Assembly: GCA_021818045.1 (NCBI GenBank)
Contig: JAKAFF010000080.1
Span: 1 to 6,673, forward strand
Direction: 5' to 3'
DNA length: 6,673 nt
DNA from: a bacterium
GTDB lineage: Bacteria > Chlamydiota > Chlamydiia > Chlamydiales > SM23-39
In this document: one piece after another, positions 1 to 5,551 of the stretch
Position numbering within the stretch: position 1 is the stretch's first letter
Layout of the letters: each line of letters opens with the position of its first letter
Translations under genes and position numbers: made by a program
Notes under the pieces: generated by a model
Database searches by the model: none
Told to the model about the DNA's origin: nothing
What the model saw: the letters and a program-made list of their open reading frames with translations, nothing else

Positions 1-351
1 AATTCCAAGGGGGGAGCGTCGCTCTGTCCATGCTTCCCAGCTCTCATGAGAGAAAAGAAAACGATGGAAGTAACCCGCAGATTTCATGGATGCTTGCTGT
101 ACTCGCTCGATGAATGAGGAAGAGGGGTCTCTTAACGTCAAAAGTTCACAAAGTTTGCGCAAGTGGTTGGGGGTGTACTGAAGGCAAGTGCCGCAATGAG
201 TCAGGGCTTTGATAAAGCTTATGGCTTTGTGTGGAAGAGGAGCTACAGAATCCCAACGAGGCGCGCCGAAGACCTGAGGATCGCAAAGGGGAAGAGGTGG
301 GGGAAGATAAGGAGCGTAAGAAGACGCTCCACTCAAGACTGTCAAAGACAT
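1..351 (-). CDS. Partial hypothetical protein, tandem paralogue of the next gene upstream
   Basis: I do not recognise the family. The ATG at 351-349 opens a frame that stays open for 117 codons to the left edge, so the 3' end lies outside the window. The start is well supported: the upstream gene's stop TAA (363-361) is followed by GGAG and five bases, giving an AAGGAG-type ribosome site and a 9-base gap, so the two genes should be co-transcribed. The N-terminal 40 residues are rich in Pro, Ser and Ala. Residues 93-116 (GYFHR, then FSHESWEAWTE, then SPLG) align with residues 89-111 of the upstream protein (GYFHR, FSKESWEEWTQ, TPLG), and the preceding helical region aligns more loosely, so this is an old tandem duplication. 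A perfect 7-base inverted repeat (311-330) lies in codons 8-14. A secreted or effector role is possible from the N-terminus and lineage-specific look, but that is a guess. Confidence 0.8.
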   Translation of the reverse strand, partial: MSLTVLSGASSYAPYLPPPLPLCDPQVFGAPRWDSVAPLPHKAISFIKALTHCGTCLQYTPNHLRKLCELLTLRDPSSSFIERVQQASMKSAGYFHRFLFSHESWEAWTERRSPLGI

Positions 352-360
352 AGTGACTCC

Positions 361-1458
361 TTAGCAGGGGGTGTAGGAGAAGCCTTCTGCGGGTTTATCC
401 TGTTTGGTGTCGTAGTTAAATCCTCCCTGACATCTCAGCTTATCAGGCCAAAATGGATGGTTTTTGTAAACCTGCCAACCGTAATAACCTTTATCGACTA
501 CGTAGTATTCCACGCACCTGCCCCCCATGGACGCAAAAATGGCCCTAATTTCCGGTGGGGTGCTATGTATCACAGAGTAATGCCCGTCTTCAGTCGGGTA
601 TTTTTCTGCACAAGTTTTGTGCCTGGCTTGCTCAGCTCTATGTTCGGACTGGAGGTGTTCAAGCCTTCGTTCGAGCGATGGTTCTGCTATACAGTGTCTA
701 TAGGCGTCGGTCTTTCTGTACTCTATGATTCTGGGTAGCCAATCTTGTGCGAAGGCTCTGACCAGTTGGATGCATTGCTCATCGAGTTGATTGCATGTGT
801 GGGCCCGGTGCGCTATAGGGGCTGCACCAGGTAAGTCACAAGGAGCTAATGCGACTAGCGGGGGCTGTGTTGTCGTAGCCGGGGGAGCCTCTGCTAAAGC
901 GCCAGGTATGGTGAACCATGCGGTCACAGTTCGGTCGACTGCTTGAATCGCGTCCCATAGTCGAGTCCAGAGGGGTTGTTGTAGTGCTCCGGATGCTGGG
1001 GGGTGGTTCTTTGCGGCTAAGAGTGTTTGCGCTTCGCGATTGGCCTTGATGGCAAGAGCTGGGTCGCAATATTTGAGAGCCTTTTTAGATCCATTGATAT
1101 AATCGGCAATGCGAGCAATAAGCTCTCCTAGAGGAGTTTTGTCTTGTGTCCATTCTTCCCATGACTCTTTGGAGAAGAGCCGATGGAAGTAGCCCTCTTT
1201 TTTTCTCAGCGCCTGTCGCATCTCGGGGTCCCCCTCCATGAGTTTGTCCAGGACTGTTTGCAGAGAAGATAGAGAATGCCCGGTCTTTTCTTGCAAACTA
1301 TGCACGAAAGTCGCCACTTTCTCGGTTGTGTGTTGATGAGATAGGGGCGGAGGGGTGTGCGAACCTCCGAGAGAAGCGAGATCTGGCAAAATGGGGCTTG
1401 AAAAAGGCGGAACCGGTGTAGTTGCTACCCATGTTGGTGTGAACAAAGCTGTTGCCAT
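361..1458 (-). CDS. Hypothetical 365-aa protein, first gene of a tandem paralogue pair
   Basis: No known family is recognised. The start is fixed by GGGAGG five bases before the ATG. Residues 1-45 are Pro/Thr/Ser-rich with no signal peptide or membrane helix. Residues 45-125 look helical and contain the block shared with the downstream paralogue (GYFHR at 89-93, ESWEEWT at 98-104). Residues 185-215 form an Ala/Pro/Thr-rich linker. Residues 220-290 are again helical and charged. The C-terminal 75 residues are aromatic- and Gly-rich (EYYVVDKGYYGWQVY near 317-331) and look like a compact beta domain. There are nine cysteines, including the last residue, with none in the first 130 residues. The gene looks more GC-rich than the plus-strand genes by eye (62% in bases 841-900, about 47-50% in two other 60-base lines). 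The layout of disordered Pro-rich N-terminus, helical middle and small C-terminal domain would suit a secreted protein, but no function can be assigned. Confidence 0.82.
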   Translation of the reverse strand: MATALFTPTWVATTPVPPFSSPILPDLASLGGSHTPPPLSHQHTTEKVATFVHSLQEKTGHSLSSLQTVLDKLMEGDPEMRQALRKKEGYFHRLFSKESWEEWTQDKTPLGELIARIADYINGSKKALKYCDPALAIKANREAQTLLAAKNHPPASGALQQPLWTRLWDAIQAVDRTVTAWFTIPGALAEAPPATTTQPPLVALAPCDLPGAAPIAHRAHTCNQLDEQCIQLVRAFAQDWLPRIIEYRKTDAYRHCIAEPSLERRLEHLQSEHRAEQARHKTCAEKYPTEDGHYSVIHSTPPEIRAIFASMGGRCVEYYVVDKGYYGWQVYKNHPFWPDKLRCQGGFNYDTKQDKPAEGFSYTPC

Positions 1459-1542
1459 AGGCGCCTCCCATAAAATGGTAAAAAATTATTTAAGCGCCTT
1501 ATCTTGCAAAATGCTTATGTTTTTAGCAAGCTTATTTTTCTC

Positions 1543-1557
1543 CGATAAATTTTATCG
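1543..1557. promoter_or_regulatory. Perfect 15-base palindrome, operator-like
   Basis: The sequence CGATAAA-T-TTTATCG has two perfect 7-base arms around one central base. It sits 85 bases upstream of the minus-strand start and about 150 bases upstream of the plus-strand start. Perfect short dyads between divergent genes often bind a dimeric regulator. No regulator gene is visible in the window and no known operator is recognised. In AT-rich DNA a dyad of this length can also arise by chance. Confidence 0.3.
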
Positions 1558-1644
1558 CAAAAAAATTTAGCCCATGACTCATTGAGTTGCCTCGAATTTC
1601 AGCATTTTAACGGGAGCGATTATTTGAAATGTATGTAAAAAAAC

Positions 1645-1673
1645 TTTTAGTAAAATTGAGGAAAAATTATACT
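1645..1673 (+). promoter_or_regulatory. Candidate sigma-70-type promoter for the small acidic-protein gene
   Basis: TATACT at 1668-1673 matches the -10 consensus at five of six bases. It is preceded at 17 bases by a poor -35 (TTTTAG, 1645-1650) in a very A/T-rich stretch. Transcription would start near 1680, leaving a leader of about 25 bases before the ATG at 1705. Only the -10 is convincing. Confidence 0.4.
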
Positions 1674-1704
1674 CGTCCTGATTTTTTACACCCCGGTGGC
1701 TTTT

Positions 1705-2139
1705 ATGTCGATAGAAATGAACCCTTTTGATCGAGAAGCAATGAATGATTGTGCGCAAAGATGGCCTGATTCTTCCCCTTTACCTTCTTCTCTGCAGGAG
1801 CAAATTTTTGTGAAAACAGATAGTCGCTTTTCTGAGAAGCTAGCAACAGTTTCCTATCTCTCTAACAATCCGAAGGAGGAGAAGGTTCGAAAAGTGTTTT
1901 GTTCTTCTCCAGTAGGCGCCGATCTGGGAGGGAGAGCTGATCTCATATTGGAATGGGGAGGAAGGGATGGTCCATCTTGGAGTGCGTCAGCGTCAGCAAC
2001 CGCAAAGGATGATCACGGAAATGGGGTAGAGGTAAGAGCTCAAGTCCATGATGATGGTAGCGGGAAATTGGCTGTATCGGCCACTCATGACAGCGATAGA
2101 GCGAACAAAGAGTCTAACTCTGATTCTCGCGACAAATGA
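1705..2139 (+). CDS. Hypothetical small acidic protein with Ser/Ala-rich beta-like C-terminal half
   Basis: The family is not recognised. I chose the ATG at 1705 (144 aa) because GGTGG lies five bases before it. A GTG at 1696 in the same frame would add three residues but has no ribosome site. There is no signal peptide or membrane helix. The N-terminal 60 residues are mixed and polar (a DREAMNDCAQRWPDSS stretch near 9-24). From about residue 73 the protein changes character: a Gly-rich LGGRADLILEWGG segment, then SASASATA, then alternating polar/hydrophobic strands separated by DDHGNG and HDDGSG turns, and a highly charged tail ending in RDK. The repeating strand-turn pattern with Asp/Gly-rich turns suggests a beta-hairpin repeat. 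The frame stays open for 36 codons beyond the TGA (see findings). The protease gene follows after 116 bases with a repeat copy between them, so shared transcription is possible but uncertain. Confidence 0.65.
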   Translation: MSIEMNPFDREAMNDCAQRWPDSSPLPSSLQEQIFVKTDSRFSEKLATVSYLSNNPKEEKVRKVFCSSPVGADLGGRADLILEWGGRDGPSWSASASATAKDDHGNGVEVRAQVHDDGSGKLAVSATHDSDRANKESNSDSRDK

Positions 2140-2146
2140 ATCGAAC

Positions 2147-2208
2147 TATACACAAATGAGTTCAAAAGTTGGATTTTCGGCTGCGCCAAAGCGGCGCAAT
2201 TTACCTAT
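2147..2208 (+). repeat. Palindromic-repeat family, single-arm copy with extension
   Basis: This copy begins TATACACAAATGAG eight bases after the preceding stop codon. Its first 46 bases (2147-2192) are identical to the minus-strand reading of 3241-3196. The following GGCGCAATTTACCTAT (2193-2208) matches, as reverse complement, the GTAAATTGCGCC block at the right edge of the window, so this copy shares both modules of the long element at 6556. Within it TGCGCC (2182-2187) and GGCGCA (2193-2198) form a 6-bp stem around AAAGC. Similarity stops after CCTAT. Confidence 0.85.
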
Positions 2209-2255
2209 ATAAATTGTCGTAAAAAGCCTCTTGGTTTACCATTTAGGTGATGAAG

Positions 2256-3173
2256 ATGCGTTTTGTCGTAGTGCTTCTGTTTCTTTGTTACGGCTGTTCT
2301 ATCCACCAAGAGCAAAAAATCAATGACTCGTGCGATGCATATTTTGTATTAGTTCCTATACCAGAATATTCGCCAGCAAAGCTTCCATGTGTAAATGTGG
2401 ACATTGAGGGTCAGCAATTGCTACTTATCCTGGATTTGGGTTTCCGAGGAGATCTGGCTATTGACAAGTGCATTTTAGACTCATTTGAGTCTAAGACATT
2501 TGTGAAAGAAAGACTCACGTATGGCATTCGAAGCAAACCGTACACGAATAAGTCTTATCGTATTCCGAAAGCAATGATTGGTTCGATGTCTTTTTCTCCA
2601 CCAATGGTACAAGAAGAAAACCCCGAATTTCTCAAAGATTCCAGGGTGGAGACAAACGGCGAGACAGAGACATCAAAGGAAGTGGGTAGACTAGGGTGGG
2701 AGCTTTTTTTGCAATCCAACTTACTTCTCGACGTTCCCCATTCTCGAACTGCTTTTTGTGACAGCCTAGACACTTTGATAAAACACGGATATCAGGGTCA
2801 AGCATTTACGCGTACCCCTCTTTTTTTGGAACGCGGACTTGTTGAAGTTGAGGTGAATACCCCTGATGGAGTTTTGCGTTGCATGATTGACACTGGGGCT
2901 ACTTTCAGCGTTTTGAATAACAATATTGAACAAGACGGACAACAGCTGAAAGATTTCGTCTGGGATCCTGACAACCCAATTGAATATCCATCTTTAAAAA
3001 TTAGTGGAGAGGACTTCGGCCCCATCCAATTTTATCCATTACCAATTCAGATTCCGATTCGAATAGAAGCGATATTGGGAATGGATTTTTTAAAAAAACA
3101 CATACTCTTTCTAGATTTCAGAAATCAATATGCTTATTTTTCGAAAACCAAAGAAGCAACTGTACACAAATGA
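2256..3173 (+). CDS. Exported retropepsin-like aspartyl protease, two-lobed, probable lipoprotein
   Basis: The start ATG at 2256 (305 aa) is chosen because AGGTG lies six bases upstream; in-frame ATG 2250 and GTG 2247 overlap that site. Residues 2-13 are hydrophobic and end at Cys14 (CYGC), a loose lipobox, so the protein is probably exported and possibly lipid-anchored. Two homologous retropepsin-type lobes follow. Lobe 1 has ILDLGFRG (Asp60-Leu-Gly) and later GRLGWELF with LLLDVPHSRTAF (145-167). Lobe 2 has MIDTGATFSVLN (Asp212-Thr-Gly-Ala) and AILGMDFLKKHILFLDF (272-288). D-T/S-G followed by hydrophobic-Gly is the signature of Asp_protease_2/gag-like aspartyl proteases. Lobe 2 looks intact; lobe 1 has Leu in place of the usual Thr/Ser. 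Activity is therefore likely but not certain. The last three residues (VHK) and the TGA come from the repeat that starts at 3163, so the C-terminus may have been altered by its insertion. Substrate unknown. Confidence 0.8.
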   Translation: MRFVVVLLFLCYGCSIHQEQKINDSCDAYFVLVPIPEYSPAKLPCVNVDIEGQQLLLILDLGFRGDLAIDKCILDSFESKTFVKERLTYGIRSKPYTNKSYRIPKAMIGSMSFSPPMVQEENPEFLKDSRVETNGETETSKEVGRLGWELFLQSNLLLDVPHSRTAFCDSLDTLIKHGYQGQAFTRTPLFLERGLVEVEVNTPDGVLRCMIDTGATFSVLNNNIEQDGQQLKDFVWDPDNPIEYPSLKISGEDFGPIQFYPLPIQIPIRIEAILGMDFLKKHILFLDFRNQYAYFSKTKEATVHK

Positions 3174-3241
3174 GTTCAAAAGTTGGATTTTCGGCGCTTT
3201 GGCGCAGCCGAAAATCCAACTTTTGAACTCATTTGTGTATA
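3163..3241. repeat. Head-to-head palindromic repeat between convergent genes
   Basis: Two perfectly complementary 33-base arms (3163-3195 and 3207-3239) flank an 11-base centre. Each arm is the family core beginning TACACAAATGAG. The left arm overlaps the end of the protease gene and supplies its stop codon (3171-3173). The right arm faces the end of the ligase-UbiE gene 115 bases away. RNA from either strand could fold into a very stable hairpin, so it may act as a bidirectional terminator or 3'-end stabiliser. There is no T-run after either arm, so it is not a standard intrinsic terminator. The remaining gap (3242-3354) shows nothing I can name. Confidence 0.92.
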
Positions 3242-3354
3242 AATATGAAGTTATTTATTGCGATTGGTATGATTTGCTTTTGAGTTCCCTGGACAGTCAT
3301 CTCAAGTGGTCTTTAGGTGGCGAAGAGAGGAGAGGAACAAAGCGAAGCGCACAA

Positions 3355-5403
3355 TTATCCAACTTGTTTTTCTCCGACATATAGAGAAACAGAGCCAAAA
3401 CACATCTTGATTTGCTGGATGTTGGAAAATCCAGATTGTTGCATCAGGGAGGTAAATTGCGGGCCATAGGGAAAAGACTCGATCGTTTGATTGAGGTATG
3501 AATAAGCTCCCCGATTGCGCGATAAAAGACCGCCAATTAGAGGTAAAAGATGGCGTAAATAGAAAAGATAAAACGGTCGAATGGGTTGCGATGGGAGAGA
3601 AAACTCCAAAATCAAGCATTTGCCAGAGGGTTTGAGGACGCGGTAGATCTCTTGAAGCGAGCGAGAGGGGTCCGGTACGTTGCGGATGCCAAAAGAAAAG
3701 GTGGCTGCATCAAATGTCTGGTTTTGAAAGGGGAGATGCTGGGCATCTGCATGGAGTAAATTGACGGGGGGGAGTTTTTCTTTGGCAATGCGTAGCATTT
3801 CTTGGGATAAATCTATGCCTGTAATGGTTTGGATGGAGGCGGCGCTTTGCAATAGAGCCAAGATCTGATCCCCTGTGCCCGTTGCAAGGTCGAGAATTTC
3901 TAAATTCTGCTTTTTGGGTAAAAAGGTCGCCACTTTTTGCCGCCAGCTGCGATCGAGCCCTAAAGAGATGACGCGATTGACTCTGTCATAGGTAGGCGAG
4001 ATGTGATCAAAAATTTTCCAACTCTCCTGTCGCGATGGGATATTTTGGGTGGACCTACGCTGTTTTGCAAAGGCATAGAGGAGGCCTGCGATAGAAAAGA
4101 ACATGAGCTTGCCCGGCTGAAATAGGAGTGGATAAAAATCACAAAGACCGATTCCTAAAAAGGCGATAAAGGAGGTGAGTAGGGTGAGGGTTTCTATTTG
4201 GTATGTGTGCTGAGGAGAGCGTAATGCATGCCATATGAGGTTGAAAGAAAAAGCGAGGAGCGCAAGTATTGAGAAGATTCCTGTTTCACAAGCAAGAAAT
4301 AGAAAAATATTGTGGGGCGCTGTTTGCTCTATGGCAGGGTCATTGGGGAAATAGGGCGTGGCCCTTTCTGAAAATTGGTTAAAGCCAAGTCCTACGATAG
4401 GATGATCTTTGATGATGGCAAATGCCATGTTTTGATGGATGATGCGGTTATGGTCGGATCCTTGCGCGGTCGCACTGTAGTGAAAGAGTCCTCCTCGCTC
4501 AAACCACTGGTCTGAGAGAAGCGCTAAGCACGCAGCACTAGAAAATAGGGCGGTCAGTGCAAGGGGGCGGATAGGGATCTTTTTGAAAAGACTGAAGCCA
4601 AAATAGAGGATCGATCCGCCCATCCAGGCAAAGAGTGCAGAGCGCGAGTAGGTGGTCATCATCGCAAATAGCTGTAAGGGGATAGTGATGAGCCAAAGGC
4701 TGCGCTTTGTACGAGATTGTAAATAGAGACTGTATGTTGCAAAAAGCGATAGAACTAAAAATCCCCCCAGGACATTTGCGTGACCCATGGTTCCGTAAGA
4801 GCGTTGGATGAGATCGCTTGCCCCTTCATGATGAAAAAGGCGATCGAAAATCCACCGATAACCATGCGGCATATAAAAGGTGGTGAATGTTTTAAGCTCA
4901 CTTAACAGGCGTAGGCCAAGAGGTTTTTGCTGAAAGTATTGAAGGATTGCAACGCTTGTTTGAAAGAGGCTCCCAATGACTATGCTCGTCATGAAAAGGC
5001 GATAGATTTTTCCTTTTTCTTCATTTGAAAAGGCATGAGCAATAAAGGAAAAAAGCAGCAGGGGCGTGAGTAGTTGGAGCAGTCTAATATAAGCAAGCGG
5101 ATAGTAGATGAAGGGGGAGGCAATGATGGAGCCAAGCGCACCTATAAATAGGATCCAAAGCGGATGGATGAAAAATTGACGCCACGGGATGCGAAACCAA
5201 AAAAGTCCAAGTGTGCCCAGAGCGATTGCAAGCAGATCAGTGATGTAAAAATAGATCTTCTTGTCGTACTGGGGGGATAAAACAAGGTTGTTTGGAATGA
5301 GTGTGAGAGAAAAAAAACGAAATAGCTTGTCGTATTTGTGCTCGATAGGAATTGCAAAAGCGATCAGGACTAACAGGGTTGCTGCGAGGAGGAATTTTTT
5401 CAT
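3355..5403 (-). CDS. ubiE: O-antigen ligase/polymerase-type membrane protein fused to UbiE/MenG methyltransferase
   Basis: This is one 682-aa open frame with two complete-looking modules. Residues 1-447 are polytopic, with about ten hydrophobic helices. They carry hallmarks of the O-antigen ligase/Wzy superfamily: RSYGTMGHANVLGGFL (201-216), TYSRSALFAWMGG (251-263), the large loop with DHNRIIHQNMAFAIIKDHP (317-335) and HNIFLFLACETG (364-375). This family joins or polymerises surface glycans on lipid carriers at the periplasmic face. Residues 460-680 are a full UbiE/MenG enzyme: FDHISPTYDRVNRVISLG (465-482), SAM motif DLATGTGD (505-512), GIDLS (529-533), FGIRNVPDPS (571-580), RVLKPSGKCLILEFS (588-602) and YSYLNQTIESFP (635-646). 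It should methylate demethylmenaquinone (or the ubiquinone precursor) with SAM in the cytoplasm. The linker (448-460) is short, charged and has no ATG, GTG or TTG start in frame. The ATG at 5403 is the only start after an in-frame TGA, and has no well-spaced Shine-Dalgarno site. Whether the first module is a ligase or a polymerase cannot be told. Confidence 0.9.
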   Translation of the reverse strand: MKKFLLAATLLVLIAFAIPIEHKYDKLFRFFSLTLIPNNLVLSPQYDKKIYFYITDLLAIALGTLGLFWFRIPWRQFFIHPLWILFIGALGSIIASPFIYYPLAYIRLLQLLTPLLLFSFIAHAFSNEEKGKIYRLFMTSIVIGSLFQTSVAILQYFQQKPLGLRLLSELKTFTTFYMPHGYRWIFDRLFHHEGASDLIQRSYGTMGHANVLGGFLVLSLFATYSLYLQSRTKRSLWLITIPLQLFAMMTTYSRSALFAWMGGSILYFGFSLFKKIPIRPLALTALFSSAACLALLSDQWFERGGLFHYSATAQGSDHNRIIHQNMAFAIIKDHPIVGLGFNQFSERATPYFPNDPAIEQTAPHNIFLFLACETGIFSILALLAFSFNLIWHALRSPQHTYQIETLTLLTSFIAFLGIGLCDFYPLLFQPGKLMFFSIAGLLYAFAKQRRSTQNIPSRQESWKIFDHISPTYDRVNRVISLGLDRSWRQKVATFLPKKQNLEILDLATGTGDQILALLQSAASIQTITGIDLSQEMLRIAKEKLPPVNLLHADAQHLPFQNQTFDAATFSFGIRNVPDPSRSLQEIYRVLKPSGKCLILEFSLPSQPIRPFYLFYLRHLLPLIGGLLSRNRGAYSYLNQTIESFPYGPQFTSLMQQSGFSNIQQIKMCFGSVSLYVGEKQVG

Positions 5404-5454
5404 CCTCGCAAGCTTGCCCCGTTTGTCCCTTTTTCGTCAACGAGCTTGTCTTTT

Positions 5455-5537
5455 TTCAAAAGCTACGACTGGATTGGGTCCAAACTCGAAAGGCTTTCGC
5501 GTTGCCCAAAATCAACTTTTGAATTCATTTGTGTATA
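5455..5537. repeat. Diverged head-to-head copy of the palindromic repeat
   Basis: Read on the minus strand from 5537, this copy gives TATACACAAATGAATTC and continues into GGGCAACGCGAAAGC, the same variant centre as the copy at 6556. The centre is a perfect dyad CGAAAG-G-CTTTCG (5487-5499). Leftwards on the plus strand, TTCAAAAGCT (5455-5464) and GGATTGGGTCC (5471-5481) look like a decayed second arm with a small insertion. It lies between the 215-aa gene and the ligase-UbiE gene, starting 14 bases after the former's stop, next to a 10-base palindrome CGCTCGAGCG (5539-5548). The rest of the gap should contain the promoter of the fusion gene; I found no convincing one. Confidence 0.7.
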
Positions 5538-5551
5538 ACGCTCGAGCGCAT

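Larger units (their letters stand above)
1459..1704. other. Divergent AT-rich intergenic region
   Basis: This gap separates the minus-strand paralogue pair from the plus-strand small gene and should contain both outward promoters. It is strongly AT-rich with several A/T runs. It holds the palindrome at 1543-1557 and a plausible plus-strand promoter at 1645-1673. On the minus strand I found only weak matches, such as TTGCTA at 1529-1524 without a good -10 at normal spacing. Short frames here are shadows. No copy of the repeat family found in the right-hand gaps is visible. Confidence 0.7.

Noticed and set aside
163..738. Plus-strand open frame of 191 codons
   Set aside because: It lies antisense to the two paralogues, whose frames have good ribosome sites and mutual homology. 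Its product shows no motif, and it overlaps their junction.
836..1069. Second minus-strand frame inside the 365-aa gene
   Set aside because: It is an out-of-frame shadow with Ser/Arg/Pro-rich composition and no ribosome site.
1355..1570. Plus-strand frame of 71 codons across the divergent gap
   Set aside because: It starts antisense inside the 365-aa gene and ends in low-complexity AT-rich DNA.
2214..2242. TTGTCG and TACCAT 17 bases apart as a promoter for the protease gene
   Set aside because: Transcription would begin at the ribosome site itself, leaving no usable leader.
3163..3241. Standard Rho-independent terminator
   Set aside because: The stem is far longer than typical and neither side is followed by a T-run. 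It is better described as a repeat that may act as a terminator.
3130..3384. Plus-strand frame of 84 codons through the palindrome
   Set aside because: It overlaps the protease end and the UbiE end. Most of its content is the repeat read on both arms. Kept only as evidence that the repeat can be open in this frame.
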